DNA of 64,000 bases from Diprion similis (GCF_021155765.1 NC_060109.1:1079001-1143000), one strand, 5' to 3'. Numbered from the stretch's first letter, positions 53,016-64,000 are shown. Notes: generated by a model not told the origin, from the sequence alone. A program made the numbers and translations.

Positions 53016-53391
53016 AATAGCTATTTATGTTGCATGCCCGTCAACCGCCTGTTTTTTTGGCAAAGATAAAGGTTTTAGGACCAGCTGAAAGCGAGCCGAA
53101 AGCGAGTACTGCGAAATTATCCGAGCCAAAAAACGAATTACAGGCATGCCAGATATAATATTTTTTACGGTATGGGCATTGAAAAGCATAACGAAGAGTG
53201 AGGTTATGTCGCGATCTGTTCGACGAAGCTACTTTATTCGGCAGTTTGGGATGCGCACTTCGAACTGCGCATCAAAACTGCGGAATAAAGACTTTATTCC
53301 GCAACTTTGTTCGCTGCCGTATAAAGCGACCTTTTACGGAACGAAAACTGCCACAAAAAGTGTAATTTTCAATGCCCATGCCGTAAAAAAC
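53016..53391 (-). repeat. MITE family M1, copy 3, inserted in spacer E-F
   Basis: Reverse orientation relative to copies 1 and 2. The uninserted site is present in spacers A-B, B-C and C-D (gcacagtaaaactact); here the same flanks (gcaccgtaa ... aaactactta) are split by the element. A TA- or TAA-type duplication is compatible, but A/T runs blur the edges. Confidence 0.85.
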
Positions 53392-54825
53392 TACTTATTC
53401 TACTGTGCTTTTATTTTCTTCCGGGACCTTCGTGACAATTTCACAAACTGTTTGAATTTTGTGAAAAACTTGAAGTCGATTCGCATATTCGTAATTCACA
53501 AGTCCGACGTTATCGGTAGAACGTCACAACCGTAGTTAGGTCCTTGCTCTTTGGAAGTCACTTGCAACGTGGCAATTGTCCACCAATTATATTTATCTTT
53601 TGCTCTTGTTGAACCGCGCGGCTTGGCCCAAAGTGGTATCACTGTTTCAGATTATATTCATCAACGATCGCATGTAAATCGTAGCGACTTGCAGACTACG
53701 GCTGCCGCAATTCATACGACAACTGTACTTTTATTCACTGATGTTCTTTCATTCGTTATATTTTTACTCGCATTACCAAAATCATCATAGCTTTCACGTT
53801 GACGAGAGAATCTGAAGACGGTTACCCCTGAACGGATTTTCGTGACCAGTACTCGGCTGGTAAATGGGCTTCGGGTCTGGAGAACCCGTGATGACCCGTG
53901 TCGCGATACAGTGTTTTCTTTATCGGCGGGAGCCGTTCAACGTGCAATCCCGTAAGGCACAAAATACTCCATCAGGGTAACCGACTTTATGGGGGCAAAT
54001 AAGTATAGACGCTTCAAAGAATTCAATTTTTTTTTCATCAATCACTTGTTAAACCATTCAAAAATGTAGTCTTCAAATTTCAAGTCAAAATTCCGATTCG
54101 TTCAAAAAAGTTACCAGCGATTAGACGTAAGCCGATAAAATCGACGCGGTTCCTTAGACAACAAGGAAGCTCGAGTAGCTCAAAAAGATATGTTGCAAGC
54201 TGAGAACGAAGCATATGAAGCTGAAGACGGATTACTATGTAATATGGTGCTGGAATCGCTGTGTAAACAGTAAGTTAGTTGAATTGATTCATTACTGCCT
54301 TTAATTTACCTTTTCTGCTACTTTAGTTTCAAACGCGTTTTTTTCGAAAGGGCTTTTTTCGAATTTGCGTAGACTCTAGCACGAAAGGTTTTCAACCGAT
54401 CATATTGAAATTTGGTTTATAATTTCTTTAAATAAATACGCTCTGTTTAAACCTGGGTTCTTGGTAATATCTTTGTTTGAAGCATTTTTTTACTTTAATA
54501 AAAGGTACGAAAAAATGGCAAAAAATCATGCTTCATGTTCACACCCCGTTAAAAAATACCAATTTTTAATTTTTTTTTGAGGGAATTAGGGTTCACACAG
54601 AAGAGACACGTACAAAAAAATAATTCTTCGTGCATTCTATTTCGGATAAAAACTGCGGCCTCCAAGATGTCACGCAATCTGTTCGGTCGAATGGGGACCT
54701 CCAACGCGCTGCAGCTGGTATTTCCGTTACTTTTGATGAAAATCTTCGAAAGTTTCAAGAAGTTATTCTCAAATATATGTATAAAATGTCCTCATGATAT
54801 CAATTAATTATATAAATGGAACTTT

Positions 54826-55490
54826 TTTTTCCAAGCCGGATTGATTTGGATAAAAATTGACCGACACATTTTTAATTTGACTGAATTTTTCACGGGTTCT
54901 ATAACCAAAAAAAGAGATACGTATTTGAGGATTTTTTCTGCACTTATTTTGGGAAACAGAGGGGATCGAAATATTGACAATCTGGTTATTTTCGGCATGT
55001 AAACTCATTTTCAAAAATTCATAAATCCGGTTCTATTTGAGCTACAAAGTTTTTTTTTCATTTTATAGCTATAGGAATGAATCTTAATAGAAAAAAAAAA
55101 AAAAAACAGTTTTATTCAAAATCATAAACAAATTCACATTATCACAAGCAATTTAAATTTTTAGATCGAGTTTTAACTATATATCCATATGAATTTGTCA
55201 ATAATTTTCAATGAAACTATTTTTCTTTATTAAAATTCATTTTTGTAGCTTTAGAATAAAAAAAAATAAAAACCTTCTAGTTCAAATAGAACCGAAGTTA
55301 TGAATTTTTGAAAATGAATCCACAAACCGAAAATCACCAAATTCTCAAATTTTCGATCCTCTCTGCTTTCCGAAAAATAAAGAAAAAAAAAATCCTCACA
55401 TACGTGCCTCTTTTTTTCGATACAAAAGTCGTAAAAAAAAAAAAAACATTCAAATCAAAGATGTCTCGCTCAGAAAGGTGTTCGGCCTGC
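54826..55490. repeat. Fold-back element in spacer E-F
   Basis: Inverted arms: gaggggatcgaaat, attttcaaaaattcataa and ccggttctatttga on the left pair with ttcaaatagaaccg, ttatgaatttttgaaaat and tttcgatcctctc on the right. Arms of about 220 bases each. Edges are approximate. Spacer D-E lacks it at the matching place. Confidence 0.7.
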
Positions 55491-55843
55491 AAAAGAAAAT
55501 CCCAAATTGTTTATCTGTAAAAAAAAAACTTGACAAACTTTACGTTTACTCTAAAATTGTTAAAGTTCTACACAAACAGTGTTTCTGGAGATGGAATATC
55601 AAGTGGGGATGATTACCGATGTCGCAGCAATACTTCTTTCCAAGTTATGTGAACTACAGAAAATATTTTCCACGTAAATTGGATGTAAAAATAACACATC
55701 AATTACCAACGAGCTGCAGACATGCGTTTTACAAATATAGCCCGTTAAATATTAAGTGATGACCTTTGTCCTCTTGTCCAAAGAATTTTTTTTCCCATAC
55801 ACAGGAAATTCCAAAGGAAATCATTAACACACAGGCACGGGGC

Positions 55844-55892
55844 TGATAACTCGTATCTATATCTGAACCGCGGAATGAGCGATCGTCTCAGT
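55844..55892 (+). promoter_or_regulatory. Core promoter of array copy F
   Basis: TGATAA at 55844-55849, TATATC at 55858-55863, TCAGT at 55888-55892; +1 at 55890, leader 28 nt. Confidence 0.7.
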
Positions 55893-55917
55893 ATCCGAGG
55901 GATTTTGTCGTGGTACG

Positions 55918-58161
55918 ATGTACAAATTTGCGGTGATTCTCGTGCTGCTGGCTGGAACGGCGTGTGCGTTTCCACCCAACAATATCTGGGAGGAATCGGT
56001 AGCCGAGGATGCCGTCGATGAAAAGGCTCCGGAAGTCTCGCCGCAAGGATCGGAGGTCGAAAGTCAAAAGGAAGGTGCCACCCGGAAGTCTGACGACGAA
56101 CTGACCCCGATTATCGCGCTTTTACGAACCAAAACGCAGTCGCCAACATCATCCGATCGAAGCACCGAGGTAAGACCGAATTGCGAATCAGAGCTGGTAG
56201 CGTGCAGTATCCAAATTTGCAGACGATTTTCGACGCGAAATTCTGAATCGCCGTGCGTTTGAATAGTCGGAGTCCCGATAGTCTGAATTCGAAAAGGGTC
56301 AAAATGATCGCGAATCATCAAGGTTTCAAATATGCAGTTCAAATCGGCGATAATAACCTAAATGTCGAAGGATCCTCACCGATTATAGAAAGATTGGAGA
56401 ACACTTTCGAAAATTAAAAATCGCCAGCATTTCAACCGCTCTCGAAATTGACCATTTTCGAATTTTGATTCAGTGGGAAAGCTGACCAATACCAATTTTG
56501 ATCCGCATGCACTTAATAAGATTTGGATTACAGTCCCGTTGATTGGAGAGATGTAATTATTTTGTCCGCACGAGGCGAAAGCTGCAACAATTTTCAAACA
56601 ATTAACGAAGGCCCCGTAATTGGAAGTGAAATTTTTTTTCCCGTTTTTCAAGTTACCAAAAACACAATGAAATTTCAAAACTAAAGATTATTCTGTTGAT
56701 CCGTTGTTTATGAAATGAATATGTCGTCTCAAGATACCTTTATTTGAGTAAAGAAACACTTTTTGGACGATCTTAGAATGTTTTGGACATATTTCGGAAC
56801 TAAACATTTTTTTTCAAGATTTCCGTTTTTCTGGCATTGTAAAAATAATTCTCCAAAACAAATAGCGGCAATCGATTTGTCAAAAACTTGGTTGGAGATC
56901 AAAATTTGGAAGAGTCATCATTGCGAATGGCCGATATATCGGAATTTCACATATGTGAAAATAAAATAATAAAAGGTAAATTGTTCGAAATCTTAAGTCA
57001 TCAGCTGGTAGTCATTCTGATCAGCGACACTTTCAAGAATCAAGATTTCGAAAAATTCATCTTTCGTTATTTTATTTTCGCATTTTTGAAATTTCGATAT
57101 ATCGGCGATTCGTAAAGTTTTCACCCCCAATCGAAAACATTTGCTTTCTCATTATTGAAGGATGAGAGTTTCGCAATAGACGTTTCACGGTCAAAATTTG
57201 GCCTTTGTTCATTACGCATTTGTAATATGTAATTGATAACATTGCATTATTAACATCGTTTTATTATGCCCGACAGGAGAGCGAAGAGCCAAAAAAGTTG
57301 TGTGAGGAGGATGCGGCGGGCTGTGATTTGCTCGGTGAACTTGCATCGCGTCGAAAGAGAACCATCGAAACGCTTCCGTTGGATCAGCCTCTGAATATTC
57401 CGATCGAAAGCTTGGGAATAATAGATTTCTCCAACATTGAGATACCAAATTTTTCGATCGATAACGCGGAAGCATCAAATCATGTACAGATTAACTTACA
57501 AGATTTTTCGCAATTGGATATGAACAAACTTCTGGAGAATGGGATAATAGTTAACGACGGCTCACATATTGGAGAAATTAAAATAACGAATGATTCACCG
57601 GTTGAGATAAGAAGTGATGACTGGATAGCAATATCGCTTGGAGAAGTGAAGGTTCCCATTGACATGCCAGGGGATAATTCCGGCAGTGAGACGAGCGCCA
57701 ATGAAGTGAAAAAACTTCAAGAAGAGAATGAAGTGATGAAGAAGAAATTGGAGAAGGCGGAAGAAGACCTGGCACAGCAAACAAAGAAGTACAACGAGGA
57801 GAAAAATCGAGTAGAGGAGAACTGGAAGAAGGTATTAGAGGAGACCAGAGAGAAAGAAGATCAAGAACGTAAGACGCTGCAGGAGAAACATGACGCTGAA
57901 ATAGAATCATTGAAGGCAAGCTTGACGACGGCAAACCAATTCTCAGTGAACTTAGCGGCAAAACTGAATCAGCAAACCACTAATTGCGATAAGAACCTGA
58001 AGGCAGAGAAGGAACGCTGCAAGAACCAACACACTGGACGAACGACGCAGGCGGAGAAAAGACTCGCACAACTAGAAAACAGTTACAATGACATTATAAA
58101 GCAGAAGGAGATAGATATACAAAACCTTTTAAATAGTTGTAAACAAAGAAATAGGAGCTAA
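55918..58161 (+). CDS. Array copy F: secreted coiled-coil proprotein, short form, 378 aa, no modules (2 exons)
   Basis: Exon 1 55918-56169 (donor GTAAGA rather than GTGAGA), exon 2 57277-58161. Closest paralog is E: same length, same domain, with scattered replacements. Its last residues (NLLNSCKQRNRS) instead match those of copy A, as does the 3' UTR start, which suggests past gene conversion or unequal exchange between A-like and E-like copies. RRKR at 109-112. Frame intact. Confidence 0.85.
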
Positions 58162-59326
58162 AAATATGTGTGTCAAACCCCTCAAGACGTGAAATGATCC
58201 TTTGAATATCACTGATCAATCGGCTACTTTTGTTTCTTATTACATGTATAAATGATAATGTATTGTGTAATATAAAAATTGCAAAGTAGACAGTTTTTTC
58301 TCACTCAACGATACCCGGTATTTATAGGATTTCTATGAACAAAATTTCCCAAATTCCACCAACATCGCCAGTTCACGATCCCGGAGTACAAACGGCACTG
58401 CACAAGTTTCACTCGGCAACTTTAGATCTACTGCGACGCATTGTCACATAATCTGTACAGAAGCGAAGTCTCATTTTGTTTCGGATCGCAAACAAGTTAT
58501 CCGGGAGGGGGATTCAGCAATGAACGTTACTCTACAATCCGAAATATTCCGACAATCAATCTCTCCGAACGAAGTGGGAACAATGCTCGATAATCTTCAA
58601 GAAAGAAACGACAAAAATTTATTTATAAAACACGTATCCTTGGTAATATGTTTGTTTATAGAATTTTTTATTGTACTAAAAGGTACGGAAAAATGGCAAC
58701 AAATCATGCTTTATGTTTACACCCCTCTAAAAAATACTGAATTAAAAATACTGAAGAAAAACCTTCCAGTTCAAATAGAACCGGAGTTATGAATTTTTGA
58801 AAATGAGTCTACAAGCCGAAAATCACCAGTTTCCTAAATTTTTGATCCTCTCTGTTTTTTTTTTAAATACAGAAAAAAAATCCTTAAATACGTGCCGCAT
58901 TTTCGATCCAAAAGCCGTAAAAAAAATCATATAAATCAAAGATGTCTCGGTCAGAACGGTGTTCGGTTTGTAAAAGAAAATCCCAAATTGTTCATCTGTA
59001 AAAAAAAATTCGAGACAAATGATACGTTCACACTGAAATGGTCAAAGTTCTACACAAACAGTGTTTATTAGATTAAAGATTAAATATCAAGTGGGGATTA
59101 CTGATGTCGTAGCAATACTTCTTTTCAAGTTACGTAAGCTACAGAAAATATTTTCTGCGTAAATTGGATGTAAAAATAACACATCAATTACCAACGAGCT
59201 GTAGACATGCGGTTCACAAAGATTGCTCGTTATCATTAAATGATGACCCCTGTCTTCTTGTCCGAAGAATTTTTTCCCCATACATAGGGAATTCCAAGCA
59301 TAATCATCAACACACAGGCACTGACC
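58162..59326. other. Spacer F-G of the array
   Basis: Shortest spacer. It matches spacer E-F until about 58637, then jumps to sequence seen much further along in E-F and D-E (ccttggtaatatgtttgtt...), so some 1.9 kb is missing relative to E-F. A lone right arm of the E-F fold-back lies at about 58745-59000. Confidence 0.5.
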
Positions 59327-59375
59327 TGATAACTCGGTTCTATATCTGAACCGCGGAATGAGCGAGCGTCTCAGT
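59327..59375 (+). promoter_or_regulatory. Core promoter of array copy G
   Basis: TGATAA at 59327-59332, TATATC at 59341-59346, TCAGT at 59371-59375; +1 at 59373, leader 28 nt. Confidence 0.7.
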
Positions 59376-59400
59376 ATCCGAGGGATTTTGTCGTGGTACG

Positions 59401-61828
59401 ATGTACAAATTTGCGGTGATTCTCGTGCTGCTGGCTGGAACGGCGTGTGCGTTTCCACCCAACAATATCTGGGGGGAATCGGTAGCCGAGGATATCGTCG
59501 ATAAAAAGGCTCCGGAAGTCCCGTGGCAAGGATCGGAGGTCGAAATTCAAAAGGAAGATGCCACCCGGGAGTCTGACGACGACCTGACCCCGACCATCGC
59601 GATTTCGCGAACCAAGACGCCGTCGCCAGCATCATCAGATCGAAGCACCGAGGTGAGACCGAATTTCGAATCAGAGCTGGTAGCGTGCAGTATCCAAATT
59701 TGCAGACGATTTTCGACGCGAAATTCTGATTTACCGTGCTTTTGAATAATCGGAATTTTCGATAGTTTGAATTCGAGAATGGTCAAAATGATCGCAAATC
59801 ATCAAGGTTTCGAATATGCAGTTTAAATTGCCGATAATAATCTAAATATCGAACGATCCTAACCGATTATGGAAAAATTCGGGAACACTTTCAGAAATGA
59901 AAATTTTCAGTATTTCGACCGTTCTCGAAATCGACTATTTTCGAAATTCGAATCAATGCCAATTTTTATCCGCGTGAACTGAACAAGAAGTACACTATAG
60001 TTTAGGTAATTGCAGAAATGTAATGATTTGGTTCGCGTGACGCAAAAGCTTTAAAAATTTTCAATAAATTAACGGAAGTAACGCATTTAAAAGGTAAAAG
60101 TTTTTTTTAATTCTATTACTCTACGAAAAATGAAATATGAAATTCAAAACGCGATATTGTTCGGTGAGAGAAATATTTTTCTGGTTTACTATACGTAGAC
60201 ATTCAGTTGAGAAAATACAAATTGGATGAGAAATGTTGTTCCTCAAACGTGATTCATTATGCCCTGAAAAAATGGTGCAATTTCATCAATAATTATTGAA
60301 ATTCAGATTCAAATTTTTCTTATCACGGTGTGTGAAGCATTTGCATAACAATCGCTCGTCTCAAATTGCTGATACGATTTCTTTTCGGAAGTTTCCAACG
60401 AAATATGTAAGCTCATAATAAGAATATGATGAATGAATTTTCGATACGCCTTGTTGAGTAGAGTCCAACGCAATTGATAGACTAATTCATTATTTCGTTG
60501 TCGAATGATAAAAGTTTCGGTACAGATGTTTTTTTATCTCAGTTCAAACCGTCGTTCAGTGTCAGCTTCTGATGTGCAAGCGCGTTATTATTATCGTTGA
60601 AAAAAACGTCGCAAGAAAATGAAGAGATTTTAATAAAGTTGCCAATTTTTTTTTCAAACAGGAGAATGAAGAGGCAAAAACGTTATGCGCCGAGGATGAG
60701 GCACCCTGCGATTCCCTTGATGAAGCTACGTCACGTCAGAAGAGAAATACCGAAAAGTTATCTTGGAATCAGATAACAAACTTTCCGATGGACAACGTGA
60801 AAGTTATAACAATGGACGATCTGCCGAATTTCCAGGGAATTAACATACCCGATCTTAGTAATATCGATTTCGAAAAGCTTGTGATGGGTGATGTGAAAGG
60901 TTTTGAGATCCCAAATTCGTATCAGATTCAGATACCGAATTTATCCGGGATTCAGATACCGGATTTATCCGGGATTCAGATACCAGATCTTTCGAAGCTC
61001 GGTTTACAAGATCTTCTAGATGGTCAAATAAAAATTGAGAATATTCCTGACCTCCAGGGGATTAAAATAACAGATGGTATTTTGAATGGAAGCTCTGCGG
61101 TAGGAGTAATATTCGGAAATGCCAACGATACCAATATACTGGATGGTTCGTTCTTCAATAACGCTGGAGCCGGTAACGCGAATAGCGAAGCAGTAGGAAA
61201 GCTTCAAAAAGAGGTTGAAGCGTTGACGAAAAAGTTGGAGGAGGCGGAAAAAAATCTTGCGCTCAAGGAACTTGCAATCCAAGAATCCAACAAGGAGAAA
61301 GAGAAACTGAAAGATGACTGGCAGAAGGTATTGAAGGAGAACGAAGGGAAAAAAGAAGAATGTAAGACGCTTCAGGAGAAACATGATGCAAAGGTCAAGG
61401 CCTTGACGGAAGAATTAGGTGATTTGAGAAAAAAGTCAGACGAACAGTCCAAGAATTTCACTACGATAGTAGTGGAAACAGACAACAAGTGCGAGAAGAC
61501 ATTGAAGGACAACGAAGAAAGAGAAAAGCAGGAACGTAAGACGCTGCAGGAAAAACATGACGCTGAAATAGAATCATTGAAGGCAAGCTTGACGGCGGCA
61601 GACCAATTCTCATCGAAATTAACGGCAGAACTGAATCGGTTAACCACTAATTCCAATACGAACCTGAAGGCAGAGGAAGAACGTTGCGACAACGAACTAA
61701 CCGAACTAACGACGCTGGAGGAGAAAAAACGTGCAGACCTGGAGAACAGTTACAATGACATTATAAAGCAGAAGGAGCTGGATATACAAAACCTTTTAAA
61801 TATTTGTAAACAAAAAAACCAGAACTAG
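59401..61828 (+). CDS. Array copy G: divergent secreted coiled-coil proprotein, 472 aa, 1 module (2 exons)
   Basis: Exon 1 59401-59652, exon 2 60662-61828 (388 residues). Exon 1 is almost the same as in E and F, but exon 2 and most of the intron are far more diverged, so G is the oldest branch or has received a conserved exon 1 by conversion. Cysteines at 93 and 100 and RQKR at 109-112 keep exact spacing. The domain after the site is longer and includes three tandem IQIPxLSG repeats at about 173-195, encoded by a 24-bp repeat starting at 60926. One full 58-residue module (KTLQEKHDAKVKAL...) precedes the C-terminal segment; the usual C-terminal cysteine motif has lost its first Cys (TTNSNTNLKAEEERC). 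Confidence 0.83.
60926..60997 (+). repeat. 24-bp coding repeat (three units) in copy G
   Basis: Encodes IQIPNLSG, IQIPDLSG and IQIPDLSK in a row; found only in copy G. Confidence 0.8.
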
Positions 61829-64000
61829 AAAAATGTGTATCAAACCCCTCAAGACGTGAAATGATTCTTTGAATATCACTGATCGGTCGATTACTTTTGT
61901 TTCCTATTATGTATATCTAAGAAATAACGTTTTGTGTTAAATGAAAGTTATAATATTATAACGTAGACAGTTTTTGCTAACTAACCGATACCGGGTATTT
62001 ATAGTATTTCCATATTGTCCAGAAAGAAAGAAAATAAATAAAAAAAACTTCCTTAATTCCATCAATATCGCCACTTCGCGATCTCATAGCACAAACACCA
62101 CTGCACAAGTTTCACTGGATAATTTTAGATCTACTCTCTAACTGTTTGAGCCTCGCAACACGTACGACAACGCAATCAAACTGCGCGTGATGTCCGAGCG
62201 CGTCGTTCGCTGGACGCTCGCCATGTGCGAATGACGTCGATGCTCGCTTCAGTTCCCCTCCCGCTTGGGGTGCGCATGCGTGAACTGTGTGCCTCTGGTT
62301 GCCGTTTCACGCACTCTCAGGCGTAAATACGAATCTCAAACCTCGGTATCCCAACGACAAGCAAACATTCTGCGTCTTTTAGCTATGATGAACGCGTTTA
62401 GACTATCTAAAATGCACTCATACATAAACGGGGTGATTGAGGAATGGGTGTTCCACTCTGAAGGTAATTCTGGGGCTTGATTTAAGACTGTCTGAATATC
62501 GTAACTTCGTTAAATCGACAATCAGTACGTCAGTTGCCTTTTTAATCGGGAAAGCAGTCGGGCATCTTTTTTTATGTGCCTCCAGTAGGTAAAAACTAAG
62601 TTTACTAAATTACCGGCAGTCAAGAACCGATACCTGTCCACAACACGGTGAAAAACAAATTATTTATTTTTAACCAGCTACTCATTCCGGTGAAAGTGGA
62701 AAACTTGAGATCGTATCGTAGAAAATAATTGAAACATTTCGCTTCCGAAAAACATTATTTCCTCACATTGGTGCGATTAGCACTTCGAAATTGCTCCAAG
62801 TTGTGAAAAATGGTAAACCAGTTACACGGAGATCATTAAAAACATATCAAGGAGATTGTTTCGACTCTTTTCTTCCTTTTACCAGAGGTTTTACCACCAT
62901 TTTTAAAGTAGGGCCTTCACTTTTTCGTTCTTTTCTTTTTTTCCCAGCTTTCTCGTCTTTGTTTCTTCCCGGCACGCAAGTAAGCAATAACCTAAAAATT
63001 GACTCCCCGAATTCGAAATCGTTAAATGCATGATGTATACATGTATGTACAATATACCTCACGTACGTACGTAACAGGTTACATAATGTTTAACGGAGAG
63101 CGGTTAAACAGAAACAGTCGGATTCAGCTTTATTCGAGAAGTTGAACATCTCTGGGGAAATATTCGAAGAGAAGAGAGCCGCCCAAGCATTTTGCCATTT
63201 GCGGACTCCGCAGGTCTTCAGCTCGCAGGACAGAGTTTACCGTACTTTGCTAATTAGGACGAAAACTTTTATCATTATACGGTATGCGCTATGGTCTATG
63301 AGGCGAACGTTTTTCCGCGTCAGAGATGCGGGGTAAAAGCAAAGGCATAAAAAAAAAAAAGAAAAAACTAGGAAAAACAAGGGCTAAAAAAGAAGAAGAA
63401 AGTTTTTCCTAATTCCATTTTACGACAGTTGCACGAATCTCCATAGGTATAATTTGCGTTTGAAACCGCATGAAATGTCTCATATATATACGGTACATAC
63501 GGTGCATACTATGCCAATTCAATAATCACGAATTTAATACACGACGTTTCTATTTCCCATATTTTTTTCTGTCATCTGTGAGACATCATGAGCAAAATGA
63601 ACGGGATTTCGCGGCAGGAAAATATATTTCTCAGTATGAAGAGTAAAAAATCATCGCACATTTTCCCAAAAGCATCAGGATCAAACAAAATTAAGAACAA
63701 GATAAATTATCATGCGTTAACCCTGTTCTAAAAAATTCAAATGTAAAAAAAAATCATATCGTAGTAGCTATGTAATACATATATCTTGATCTTGAAACGT
63801 GCAGAATTTCGTCCGTATAATTACTTCCCGGAGGCCGCAGGATTACAAGGGTTGGATGTAGGATGCTTGCAGCAAATATTCCGCCGGATTAAACGTGGCA
63901 GGTCAATCGCGAAAATGCGTTTACACATCGCGTTACACGATTAATGTACGTATACGCGTGATAGAATTTATCGAGAATGTAATTCGCACTGTAGCGTAAT
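61829..64000. other. Right flank of the array, no gene supported
   Basis: Begins with the 3' UTR of copy G (AATAAA near 62033-62040). A GC-richer patch at 62150-62480 looks promoter-like and holds the second CRE-like block. An ORF at 62265-62480 ends near a donor-like GGTAAT but nothing else supports it. The rest is AT-rich with a short (acgt)n run at about 63061-63072. Confidence 0.4.
62216..62243 (+). promoter_or_regulatory. 28-bp CRE-like block, copy 2
   Basis: 25 of 28 positions match 12425-12452. The companion block 62502-62536 matches 12666-12700. The spacing between blocks differs (about 260 against 213 bases), so it is not a simple recent duplication. Confidence 0.3.

Larger units (their letters stand above)
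51949..55843. other. Spacer E-F of the array
   Basis: Holds the 3' UTR, an 84-codon open segment at 52307-52561 (broken in spacer A-B and joined to other sequence in F-G, so probably not a gene), the MITE M1 insertion at 53016-53391, the 83-codon-type segment at 53551-53790, the orphan fragment near 54157 and the fold-back at about 54826-55490. Confidence 0.5.

Noticed and set aside
62265-62480. ORF of 71 codons in the right-hand GC-richer patch
   Set aside because: Cysteine-containing start but no signal peptide, family similarity or confirmed splice partner.

Overview
The window is animal nuclear DNA: split genes with GT-AG introns, AT-rich non-coding DNA, TATA/Inr core promoters of arthropod type, and many small inverted-repeat elements. 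A minus-strand exon encodes an allatotropin peptide (GFKPEYLSTAIGF, followed by the amidation/cleavage signal G-KR) that closely resembles the hymenopteran form as I remember it. I therefore read this as an insect, probably Hymenoptera; the species cannot be fixed from the sequence alone.

Layout. 1-2987 (+): the 3' six exons of trimethylguanosine synthase (Tgs1), cut by the window edge. 5044-6091 (+): a small three-exon gene for a secreted cysteine-containing protein I do not recognise. 8491-8742 (-): the peptide-bearing exon of an allatotropin precursor. 15456-22337 (+): an eight-exon, 471-residue homolog of human KIAA0513, with several MITE-like elements in its introns. 22861-24827: three consecutive fold-back elements. 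26419-61828 (+): a tandem array of seven paralogous two-exon genes, A to G. 61829-64000: no supported gene.

The array is the most striking content. In every copy exon 1 encodes exactly 84 residues (signal peptide plus an acidic, proline-rich propeptide). A phase-0 intron follows. Exon 2 carries a C-x6-C pair, an R-x-K-R furin-type site at residues 109-112, a roughly 110-residue domain in A-F (longer in G), and a long Glu/Lys/Gln-rich coiled coil. The coiled coil is made of 58-residue modules, and the module number differs between paralogs (0 in E and F, 1 in G, 3 in A, 5 plus a partial in B and C, 8 in D), giving proteins of 378 to 845 residues. All seven reading frames are open. All seven share a compact core promoter (GATA-type site at -46, TATA-like element at -32, Inr, 28-nt leader). 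Copies B and C are an exact 5,400-bp tandem duplication. I recognise no named family. The architecture suggests abundant, secreted, proprotein-convertase-processed, possibly disulfide-linked filament or gel proteins (silk, glue, salivary or egg-coat material); that role is inference.

Because the spacers are themselves duplicated, paralog-to-paralog comparison gives near-empty-site evidence for three insertions: a MITE in E-F, a fold-back in E-F, and a TIR element in D-E.
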